From the NCBI GenBank assembly GCA_029548585.1, contig JAKPNC010000050.1, positions 1-15,493 of the forward strand: a stretch of 15,493 bases of DNA. Direction: 5' to 3'. Under the pieces are notes generated by a model, which did not search any database, was not told where the DNA came from, and worked only from the letters and a program-made list of their open reading frames with translations. Source of the DNA: a bacterium (GTDB lineage Bacteria > Ratteibacteria > UBA8468 > B48-G9 > JAFGKM01). Both the position numbers and the translations under genes were made by a program. Below are positions 6,486 through 13,143 of the stretch, piece after piece (the stretch's first letter is position 1; each line of letters begins with the position of its first letter).

Positions 6486-7107
6486 GTTTAATATGTCAAA
6501 TATGTCAAGAATATCAAGCAAGGAAAAGCCTTATCTTAGAACGGGGGAAATAGCCCAGATATGCCATATATCAAGGGCAACTGTTTTTAACTGGATAAAA
6601 GCGGGGAAGCTTAAGGCATCCCGTGTCCCCGGCGGCAAATACGAGATATTCCGCCCGGACTTCATGGATTTCATGAAAAAGGCCAACCTGCTTACACTCG
6701 TGAAAGAACCTTTCCTATATCAAAGGGAAACACGCATATTGATAGTTGACGACCAGCCTGAAGTAATTAAAACCATAAAGATTTTCATGGAAGGCAGGAA
6801 ACCCTATTTTCATGTTGAGGGAACCACAAGCGGCTTCGAAGCCGGACAACTTATTTTTTCCTTCAAACCCGATATTGTAATCCTTGACCTGATAATGCCC
6901 GGAATCGACGGCTTTGCCGTATGCAGAAAGATAAAATCCGACCCTATGACAAAAGATATCATGGTAATCGCAGTAACCGGCTTTAACAGCCCTGAAAACA
7001 GGAAGAAAATTGAAAATGAAGGGGCATCCTTTTGCATGGCAAAACCCTTGAATTTCAATGAACTTTTGGACAGAATAGAAAAGTTAACAGAAGAAATAGA
7101 TAGTTAA
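6484..7107 (+). CDS. DNA-binding response regulator with N-terminal excisionase-like HTH and C-terminal receiver domain
   Basis: A 207-residue protein. Residues 17-66 (YLRTGEIAQICHISRATVFN then WIKAGKLKASRVPGGKYEI) match the excisionase/MerR-like winged helix-turn-helix (HTH_17 type) that binds DNA. Residues 84-203 form a complete CheY-like receiver: acidic pair D89/D90, phosphoacceptor D135 in VILDLIMPG, T165 in AVTGF and K187 in MAKPLN. The domain order is the reverse of the usual REC-then-output regulators. All phosphorylation residues are present, so it should accept phosphate, plausibly from the kinase encoded 140 bases downstream. The start is uncertain: ATG 6484 has only a weak GAGTGG upstream and overlaps the promoter's -10 box, while in-frame ATGs at 6493 and 6502 keep both domains. 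DNA targets are unknown; the gene itself or the divergent pseudopilin promoter are possibilities. Confidence 0.88.
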   Translation: MFNMSNMSRISSKEKPYLRTGEIAQICHISRATVFNWIKAGKLKASRVPGGKYEIFRPDFMDFMKKANLLTLVKEPFLYQRETRILIVDDQPEVIKTIKIFMEGRKPYFHVEGTTSGFEAGQLIFSFKPDIVILDLIMPGIDGFAVCRKIKSDPMTKDIMVIAVTGFNSPENRKKIENEGASFCMAKPLNFNELLDRIEKLTEEIDS

Positions 7108-7247
7108 ATTACGGGAAAAGGGCATCTTCTGGAAGAAGACAGGCTCTATCATATACCCTTGAAAACATCAAATGGAAAAAGTGGTTATGAGGAAAATACC
7201 CCCTGTTTCAAAAGGTTTAAGAACAAAGACAGGAGGAAAGGGTAAAG

Positions 7248-9596
7248 ATGAAACCAAATGACCTCCAGGCAAAAATGGCCAGGCTGGAAACAGGCGACCA
7301 TCTCTGCCTGATATATGATACAGACGAAGAATACAGGGAAATTCTGGCATCCTACATCTTTCAGGGGCTTAAAAAAAAGGAAAAAGTCATTTATGCCGCC
7401 GAAAAAAGGAAAGCCTCTGCTATCGAGTCTTATTTAAAGGAAAGAATCCCAGGTGTTGGTCGTTACCTTGAAAATAAAGATCTTCTTATCCTCCCATCAA
7501 GTTCATACCTTCACGAAGGACGTTTTAATCCTGACAGCATCATACAAATCCTGAAAGACAAAATGGAAAGAGCTCTATCTGAAGGATACTCTGCCCTGAG
7601 GGTAACCGGCGATTTGAGCTGGGTACTGAAAAAGAAAACGCTGTGGAAAAGCGTGATGGAATATGAAACGAAGCTTAATACTTTTTTCCCGGGCAGCAAG
7701 GCGATTGCATTGTGCCAGTACGACCGCCGGGAATTCAGCGGCAAGGCTCTCATAGATGTTCTTTCAACACACCCAAAAGCAATATTGGGCTCGGATGTCA
7801 TGGAAAATATCTATTACATGCCTCCCGAAGAGCTGACCTCAAAACAGTTGGCGGACTTCAGGTTCAACCGGCGTATTGAGGTATTGAAAGAATTGAAGCA
7901 GGCAAAGAATGAACTTTCGGAAAAGGAGCAGGAAATATCCAGGATAGAAAAGGATTTCAGGGAAAGTGAACGGTATAACATGACCCTGGCCGATTCAGAA
8001 ACGAGGCTCATTATAGCGTTTAACACAAGAATGAAGGCCGATTATTGCAACCTTCCCTGGCGTCTTTTCACCGGGCGGGCTTCAAAAGAAGAAAAAGGAG
8101 ACGGGTGGCTTGAAAATATGCACCCGGACGATATTGCCGGGAGCCGGGAAGCTATAAGGAATGCTTTTGAATCGCGTGAAAATTTTAATTTTCTCTGCCG
8201 GATAAAACGGAAGGACGGCATATACAGATCGCTGCAGATCAACGCCTCACCCAGGTTTAACAGAAACGGCAAGTTTACCGGTTATACAGGATACTGCATC
8301 GATGTCACTGCCGGAGAGCAGCTTGGTTTCATGAACCGGCTGCTGGAAACAATAAAAGAAATAAACCATTTCATTTTCAATACGATAAATCTCGATGAGG
8401 AGACTTTACTCAATAAAGTCTGCGGAATACTCCACGAAACAGGAATTTATTCACTCGTGGCGGCCGGTAAAATCAAGAGAAATCCGGACATGATAGTCTT
8501 CACTGCCCGGGAAGGCATGGGTGCCGAATCAATAAAAGAAATCCCCATCAATCCCGAGGATGCAGGATATTCAGAAATCCCTGTTTTGGAGGCTGTCAGA
8601 AAAAGAAAGCCTGTTGCCTGGGAAAATACCCGCAACAGATTTGAGATCCCTTCCTGCCCGGTCAGCAACCGGAAGAGTGAAAAGATCTTCGCATATCTCG
8701 GCCTTCCCATTCTCATACATGATGATGTTGCCGGGATAATGATTCTCTGTTCCGAAAACCCGAATGCCTTCAGTGAGCAGGAAAAGAATCTTCTCGTGGA
8801 TCTGTCAGAAAACGTGGCACTCGCCTGGACAATGGCCCTTCTCGAGTATGAGAGGAAAAATCTCATTCAACAACTTGTCCGTTCTGAAAAACTTGCCGCT
8901 GTGGGAGAGCTTATCGCCGGCGTTGCACACGAGATAAATAATCCGCTGACAGGTATCATGGGCATTTCAGAACTCATGCTCCTGGAGGACAAGATAAAGC
9001 TTGACGATGAAACCCGAAAAGACCTTGAGAATATCCACAATGCGAGCCATCGGGTTTACAAGATAGTCACAAACCTTCTCAGGTTTGCCTGCAGAGAAGA
9101 ACCCATGCGCAAAAACATATCCGTCACCGAGGTCATGGACAGCGTATTGAAAATGCGGGACTATGAGCTCACCACCAGGAACATAAAGTACGTTCATGAC
9201 TATCAACAGGGAATCCCTAACATAATGGCAGACCCCTCACAGCTGGAACAGGTCTTTCTGAACATAATAAACAACGCGGAATATGCCATGAGAGAGAATG
9301 GGAAAAGCGGGGTATTGACTGTTAACATTTTCAAGGATGGAAGAAAGAAGGGGGGACAAAGGGTTGTCATCGAGATTTTCGACACAGGACCCGGAATTCC
9401 GGAAGATGTCATATCAAAGCTTTTTGACCCTTTCTTCACGACAAAACCTGTAGGAAAGGGCACGGGTCTCGGCCTTTCGGTCAGCTACGGAATAATAAAG
9501 GAGCACGGAGGCGAAATATATGCAGGCAACAAAAAAGAAGGCGGAGCCCTTTTCACAATAAAACTACCCGTACTGGAGGAAACCGATGGCGAGTGA
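7248..9596 (+). CDS. Soluble hybrid-sensor histidine kinase, MEDS-PAS-GAF-HisKA-HATPase
   Basis: A 782-residue protein with no signal peptide or membrane segment, so it senses a cytoplasmic signal. Residues 10-195 (ETGDHLCLIYDTDEEYREIL, later VTGDLSWVL) match the MEDS domain of DcmR-type sensors, linked to methanogen and methylotroph one-carbon signalling. A coiled coil (about 205-245) leads to a PAS domain (about 250-360, HPDD and IKRKDGIYR), then a GAF domain (about 365-535). HisKA has phosphoacceptor H561 in HEINNPLTG. The ATPase domain has the N box NIINNAEYAM (672-681), G1 box DTGPGIP (712-718), F box FDPFFTTKP and G2 box GKGTGLGLS (736-744), all intact. The ATG follows the strong AGGAGGAAAGGG site at 7231-7242. 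The next gene overlaps it by 11 bases, so its REC-HD-GYP product is the likely partner; the HTH-REC protein upstream may be a second. The ligand is unknown. Confidence 0.93.
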   Translation: MKPNDLQAKMARLETGDHLCLIYDTDEEYREILASYIFQGLKKKEKVIYAAEKRKASAIESYLKERIPGVGRYLENKDLLILPSSSYLHEGRFNPDSIIQILKDKMERALSEGYSALRVTGDLSWVLKKKTLWKSVMEYETKLNTFFPGSKAIALCQYDRREFSGKALIDVLSTHPKAILGSDVMENIYYMPPEELTSKQLADFRFNRRIEVLKELKQAKNELSEKEQEISRIEKDFRESERYNMTLADSETRLIIAFNTRMKADYCNLPWRLFTGRASKEEKGDGWLENMHPDDIAGSREAIRNAFESRENFNFLCRIKRKDGIYRSLQINASPRFNRNGKFTGYTGYCIDVTAGEQLGFMNRLLETIKEINHFIFNTINLDEETLLNKVCGILHETGIYSLVAAGKIKRNPDMIVFTAREGMGAESIKEIPINPEDAGYSEIPVLEAVRKRKPVAWENTRNRFEIPSCPVSNRKSEKIFAYLGLPILIHDDVAGIMILCSENPNAFSEQEKNLLVDLSENVALAWTMALLEYERKNLIQQLVRSEKLAAVGELIAGVAHEINNPLTGIMGISELMLLEDKIKLDDETRKDLENIHNASHRVYKIVTNLLRFACREEPMRKNISVTEVMDSVLKMRDYELTTRNIKYVHDYQQGIPNIMADPSQLEQVFLNIINNAEYAMRENGKSGVLTVNIFKDGRKKGGQRVVIEIFDTGPGIPEDVISKLFDPFFTTKPVGKGTGLGLSVSYGIIKEHGGEIYAGNKKEGGALFTIKLPVLEETDGE

Positions 9597-10677
9597 AGAA
9601 AAGATGCTCGTGGTTGATGATGAAGAAACAATAACAGATATACTGACCCGTTTTCTGAACCACATGGGATACGACATGGTATCAAAAGCGTCAAACAGCC
9701 TCAAGGCTATTGAAATGATAAAGGAAAAAGAGTTCTCCCTTGTAATAACCGACATCCATATGCCGGGCGAAAACGGGCTCTGGCTTTTGAATAAGGCCAG
9801 AAAGTGCTGTCCCGACACGCGGGTTATCATGGTTACGGCAAGCGACGACCTGAGAGACGCCATTTCATCCCTGAACCAGGGAGCTGACAGGTACCTGGTT
9901 AAACCTCTGAATATAGAGGAATTTCGCCATGCAGTCAGGAACTCTCTCGAAAACCGGCGGCTAATAATCGAAAACAGGCAGTACCAGCAGGACCTTGAAG
10001 AGAAAGTCAGGATGAGGACCGAAGAATTGAGAAAGTCTCTCCACGAACTCGACAAAGCAAATCATACCATTAAAACAGCTTACATAGAGACCATATACCG
10101 CCTGACGGTAACCGCCGAGTACAGGGACGAGGAAACAGGCTCCCACATTAAAAGGATGGACTATTATGTTGAATTGATGGCAAGGGAACTTGGATATTCG
10201 CCGGAAGAAATAGAAATTATATCCAGGGCCGCCCCCATGCACGACCTCGGAAAGGTCGGGATTCCGGACAACATCCTCAGGAAGAAGGGAAAACTCTCGT
10301 CAAGAGAGGCAAAGATAATGAAAACCCATACCATGATCGGCTCATCCATGCTTGAGGGATCGTCTTCCAAATACCTGCAGGTGGCTGAAAGGATTGCACT
10401 TACCCACCATGAAAACTGGGATGGTACGGGCTACCCCGCAGGACTCAAGGGCAAAAAGATACCCATCGAAGGTGCAATTGTCCACCTTGCGGACGTTTAC
10501 GATTCTTTGAGAAGCAAGCGCCCTTACAAGGCAAGCATCGACCATGAAAAAACATGCGAAATCATCAACCGGGGAGACAAGAAAACAAATCCTTCTCATT
10601 TTTCTCCGGAGGTTCTCAGGATTTTCAATAAAACTGAATCGGAATTTGCCCGGATATTCGAAGATTACTCACATTGA
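9586..10677 (+). CDS. Response regulator with HD-GYP c-di-GMP phosphodiesterase domain
   Basis: A 363-residue protein. Residues 6-122 form a receiver with acidic D11/D12, phosphoacceptor D56 in VITDIHMPG, T84 and K106 in LVKPLN. A coiled-coil linker (about 123-165) precedes an HD-GYP domain with H187 (TGSHIKRM), H219-D220 in the HD motif (MHDLGKVGIPD), H274-H275 and the full GYP signature HHENWDGTGYPAG (274-286), then LADVYDSL and KRPYK. The metal-binding residues of an active enzyme appear present, so it should hydrolyse cyclic di-GMP when its receiver is phosphorylated; this is the RpfG-like architecture. ATG 9586 lies inside the kinase gene (11-base overlap) behind CTGGAGGA, which implies translational coupling and a cognate pair. 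No GGDEF cyclase is in the window. Confidence 0.93.
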   Translation: MASEEKMLVVDDEETITDILTRFLNHMGYDMVSKASNSLKAIEMIKEKEFSLVITDIHMPGENGLWLLNKARKCCPDTRVIMVTASDDLRDAISSLNQGADRYLVKPLNIEEFRHAVRNSLENRRLIIENRQYQQDLEEKVRMRTEELRKSLHELDKANHTIKTAYIETIYRLTVTAEYRDEETGSHIKRMDYYVELMARELGYSPEEIEIISRAAPMHDLGKVGIPDNILRKKGKLSSREAKIMKTHTMIGSSMLEGSSSKYLQVAERIALTHHENWDGTGYPAGLKGKKIPIEGAIVHLADVYDSLRSKRPYKASIDHEKTCEIINRGDKKTNPSHFSPEVLRIFNKTESEFARIFEDYSH

Positions 10678-10781
10678 GAGCAACACATAAGTCTTTTCGG
10701 ACAGGATGGTTTCCCATAAAAAAACCTTATAGCGAAGCTTCCACGGGCATAGCACCCACCTCCCCTCCATCTCTAAAGTAT

Positions 10782-10809
10782 ACCCTCCAAAGCTTTAGCA
10801 TAGAAGGGT
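10782..10809. repeat. Palindromic intergenic element
   Basis: ACCCTCC at 10782-10788 pairs with GAAGGGT at 10803-10809 with one mismatch, around a loop holding AAAGCTTTAGC. The stretch at 10725-10743, read on the opposite strand, resembles the 10790-10807 part (AAGCTT followed by a GC..AT..AGG pattern). The two together look like degenerate copies of a dispersed REP-like repeat. Only a genome-wide search could confirm that. Confidence 0.4.
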
Positions 10810-10835
10810 GCGGCGAACAAGTCTTCAAAGAAGAT

Positions 10836-10860
10836 AAGAAACTCCGGCGTTCTTTTATTT
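10836..10860 (+). terminator. Weak terminator candidate downstream of the HD-GYP gene
   Basis: AAGAA (10836-10840) and TTCTT (10850-10854) enclose a GC-rich 9-base loop, followed by TTATTT. A short stem and an interrupted T-run give low confidence. Confidence 0.25.
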
Positions 10861-10969
10861 TCAAAACTTTGATATGATATCTGTAACCTTTCCATTTTAA
10901 ATTGGATAAATGATTGAAATAATCCGTACCCGGCTGCACAGAAAGCATTACTTCTCTGAAAATTCCACC

Positions 10970-10992
10970 GCCAGGCATATTACCTGCCTGGC
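10970..10992 (-). terminator. Perfect 8-bp hairpin across the stop codon of the secreted-protein gene
   Basis: GCCAGGCA (10970-10977) and TGCCTGGC (10985-10992) are perfectly complementary around a 7-base loop containing the stop codon (TAA at 10980-10982, minus strand). On the minus strand it is followed by GGTGGAATTTTC, so it lacks a clean T-run. It may end or protect the transcript. Confidence 0.45.
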
Positions 10993-11834
10993 CAGCCGGC
11001 AAGCCTTGCCCAGAGCCACCAGGCGGCATAAGCCTTCAGATTTGCGTTCAGGGGCTGGCTGTGCGCGGACGGGCACCTGTACCAGTCAATACCTTCCCTG
11101 TGGCTATTCTGCCACTCCACAGCCCAGTTGCCTCCCTTGTAATCGCAGGAGTCCCTGACATGCCTGTCCCCGAAATATTTCCCGTCCGGATCATAACTCT
11201 CTATGTCCTCAAAATCGTAGAGGATTTTATTGTTAGCTTCACAGTAGCGCCTTATCTGCTGGTTCCTGATATGAAGATTTCCCGTGAGACCCGAACCGTC
11301 GGTATGCCCCGTCATGTAAACAAACTTCACGCCTGGATACTCTTTTTCAAGGCCGCTCATCATGGAGAGGTACCTCTCTATGTCTGCCTGGGTTGAAGAG
11401 CTTACCTGCCCGCACCACGACCATATTACAACGTTAGTCGCAGGATTTGAATCAAGGCAGGCCCTTGTGGTCTCTGCCCATGCCGTTCTGTCAGGGTTGC
11501 CGAGATCCTTTGCGGAGCCGAGATTGCCATCCCTTATATCGAGAGCGCCTCCCCGGCCTCCGGAATTCCACGAGTAGAGATCGCCTGCAAAAGAAACAAG
11601 TCCCTTCATTCCGGTTGTAATCTGACTGCCGTGTGAGGTGTGTCCGTACGCTATATGGAGATCCCTTTTGGCTTTTTCCACCCACTGGCGTGGTATTTTC
11701 TTTATATCTGCGGTAGAGTGGTCAATAATTATGGCCCTGTTGGACAAACTCCTGTTATCCTGTGCTTTGCAATGGAGAGGCATACCTATAACAAACGCCA
11801 TTGCCGACAATGCAAAAGCTGTTTTTACCTTCAT
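10980..11834 (-). CDS. Secreted protein of an uncharacterised GHTSHGSQ-motif family
   Basis: A 284-residue protein with a Sec signal peptide (lysines at 2 and 4, hydrophobic core 6-20, likely cleavage after A24 in HCKA-QD). The Cys at 22 does not fit a lipobox. The mature protein has striking Ser/His/Cys motifs: YGHTSHGSQ (63-71), NPDRTAWA (113-120), VVIWSWCGQ (135-143), VYMTGHTDG (172-180), FEDIESYDPDGKYF (208-221) and CPSAHSQPLN (254-263). I recall similar secreted proteins in PVC and other environmental bacteria but know of no assigned function. The alternation of short strands with conserved Ser, His and Asp suggests an SGNH-hydrolase-like fold, with S67 or S70 and H258 as candidates, but this is a guess. 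ATG 11834 follows AGGAGG at proper spacing. It has its own candidate promoter and lies downstream of the serine hydrolase gene on the same strand. Confidence 0.82.
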   Translation of the reverse strand: MKVKTAFALSAMAFVIGMPLHCKAQDNRSLSNRAIIIDHSTADIKKIPRQWVEKAKRDLHIAYGHTSHGSQITTGMKGLVSFAGDLYSWNSGGRGGALDIRDGNLGSAKDLGNPDRTAWAETTRACLDSNPATNVVIWSWCGQVSSSTQADIERYLSMMSGLEKEYPGVKFVYMTGHTDGSGLTGNLHIRNQQIRRYCEANNKILYDFEDIESYDPDGKYFGDRHVRDSCDYKGGNWAVEWQNSHREGIDWYRCPSAHSQPLNANLKAYAAWWLWARLAGWPGR

Positions 11835-11895
11835 GCAAGCCTCCTATGTTAAAAGTTCGCAATCCCGTTCAACAAGAACAAAAGGACCTAATGGA

Positions 11896-11924
11896 ATTAT
11901 TTAACATAATATCAATTACATCAA
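11896..11924 (-). promoter_or_regulatory. Candidate promoter for the secreted GHTSHGSQ-family gene
   Basis: On the minus strand TTGATG (11919-11924), 17 bases, then AATAAT (11896-11901, 5 of 6 matches to TATAAT). This gives a predicted leader of about 55 bases before ATG 11834. Confidence 0.4.
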
Positions 11925-11933
11925 GCAGTCCGC

Positions 11934-11971
11934 AAAAAAAACAGATAACGATTTCAATCAGGTTTCTTATC
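11934..11971 (-). terminator. Terminator candidate at the end of the serine hydrolase gene
   Basis: On the minus strand GATAA (11967-11971) can pair with TTATC (11944-11948), with an inner GAT/ATC pairing. A T8 run follows two bases later (11934-11941). The hairpin overlaps the last codons and stop. The stem is short but the T-run is strong. Confidence 0.42.
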
Positions 11972-13129
11972 TTCCTTTCCCATGAGCTTTACCAATATGG
12001 GAGCAAGATGAAGACGATTAACCTCAACCATTGTCTTATTGCCGGTATTTTCAGCATTACGCCATTCGTTTACCTTTGCCAGGACAATCTTTTCTTTGGG
12101 CATAATCATGCAGAATTGACCGCCTGATCCTGTCATAAACCAGGAACCGTTTTCATCAATTTTCCATGACATGTAAGGTGTTTCAGGAATAACGCTCTTA
12201 TACTTCACCACGGGCAATCCGGGCATAACCTTTTCACCTTTCCATTTCCCTTCGTTAAGGATAAGCCAGCCCACCCTCGCAAGGTCCCGCGCGCTCCAGC
12301 AGGAACGTGAAAAACCCGTAACCCATCTTGCTTTTTTTCCGTTTCTCAGGTTTACGTATCCCGGTGGCATAACAGGCCGGTCGCTTTCAAACGAACGGTA
12401 CTTCCCGTGGTCTCCGAGACCATCCGGGGCTCCTTCTCCGTTGGTCATCCAGTCTGCTTCAGCCCCTATCTTTACAAGTATCCTTTCACGCAATACCTCG
12501 AGCAGATCTTTTTCGAAAAGGTATGTCAGCGCTCCGGCAAGATACATGCTATGGTCGTTATAATATTCTCCCGGCATTCCAGGAGGTCTGAAATCCCTTC
12601 CGCGAGACAGGTTTCTCGTGTAATGCTGCCAGTAGGGCGCTATTGTCTTTACCCCTGACGTTGCAGTCATCAGGTTGTCAAATGTTATATCCTTTGTATA
12701 TGGCCCTGCGTCGAAATCCGGCCATAATTCCCTGACCCGTGCATGAGGCCCCGGGACCAGTCCGTCATCGAGGGCCAGGCAGAAAAGCATGCCGAGAATA
12801 CTCTTGGTAATCGATTTTGCATTGAAGCGGGTTTCAGGAGCACCGGCGCAATTCCATTCGGCAACCAGGTAGCCGTTCTTGACCAGTACGCCATTTGACC
12901 TGGCAAGCTTCATCTTCTCGCCTATTTCATCTATCACATCCTGCGGTATTCCGAAATCCCCAGGTTTGCGCCTGTCCCATTCCTTTCCTGGAAATACCAT
13001 CATATGCTCCTCCTGTTTTACAACCTTAAGCGAATCTGATAGAACCTGCCCGGCCGGGCAGAAAAGAAGCATCGAAAATACCATGATAAAAATCTCCCTC
13101 ACTATCCTCCAATGAAAACTTTTTCCCAT
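11954..13129 (-). CDS. Secreted beta-lactamase-family (class C-like) serine hydrolase
   Basis: A 391-residue protein of the beta-lactamase/transpeptidase-like superfamily (PF00144 type; esterases, DD-peptidases, beta-lactamases). The catalytic S106-I-T-K109 lies in NAKSITKSILG, the Y-x-N motif is Y189-Y190-N191 in GEYYNDHSMYL, and the third-motif region is FMTGSGGQFCMIMP (331-344). An N-terminal signal peptide fits: a basic n-region (K3, R8, R11), a hydrophobic core at 13-30 and export to the periplasm or outside. A second start at 13084 (M16) also has a ribosome binding site, GGGAGAT, but would lose the basic n-region, so 13129 is preferred. The gene begins 14 bases after the stop of the large toroid/LamG gene, within one transcription unit. 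This placement suggests an esterase acting on the same extracellular substrate rather than antibiotic resistance; that is inference. Confidence 0.88.
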   Translation of the reverse strand: MGKSFHWRIVREIFIMVFSMLLFCPAGQVLSDSLKVVKQEEHMMVFPGKEWDRRKPGDFGIPQDVIDEIGEKMKLARSNGVLVKNGYLVAEWNCAGAPETRFNAKSITKSILGMLFCLALDDGLVPGPHARVRELWPDFDAGPYTKDITFDNLMTATSGVKTIAPYWQHYTRNLSRGRDFRPPGMPGEYYNDHSMYLAGALTYLFEKDLLEVLRERILVKIGAEADWMTNGEGAPDGLGDHGKYRSFESDRPVMPPGYVNLRNGKKARWVTGFSRSCWSARDLARVGWLILNEGKWKGEKVMPGLPVVKYKSVIPETPYMSWKIDENGSWFMTGSGGQFCMIMPKEKIVLAKVNEWRNAENTGNKTMVEVNRLHLAPILVKLMGKEDKKPD

Positions 13130-13143
13130 TATCCCCCTTTGCT

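Larger units (their letters stand above)
10678..10979. other. 302-base convergent intergenic spacer
   Basis: It lies between the 3' ends of the HD-GYP gene (+) and the secreted-protein gene (-). It contains two degenerate palindromic elements in opposite orientation (10725-10743 and 10782-10809), a weak hairpin AAGAA/TTCTT (10836-10840 with 10850-10854) followed by a T-rich stretch, and half of the hairpin at 10970-10992. Short open frames here lack a ribosome binding site and were not called. Confidence 0.55.

Noticed and set aside
7120..7136. TCTTC/GAAGA self-complementary stretch after the HTH-REC gene
   Set aside because: The loop would be too small and there is no T-run, so it is not called as a terminator.
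7172..7261. Short frame of about 29 codons (MEKVVMRK...) before the kinase gene
   Set aside because: No ribosome binding site, and it overlaps the kinase start; the AGGAGG belongs to the kinase.
10674..11029. Short open frames on both strands in the spacer after the HD-GYP gene
   Set aside because: No ribosome binding sites, composition explained by palindromic elements, and the minus-strand one overlaps the end of the secreted-protein gene.
11954..13129. Antibiotic-resistance beta-lactamase
   Set aside because: The motifs place it in the broad serine hydrolase superfamily, and the context points to another substrate; resistance cannot be claimed.
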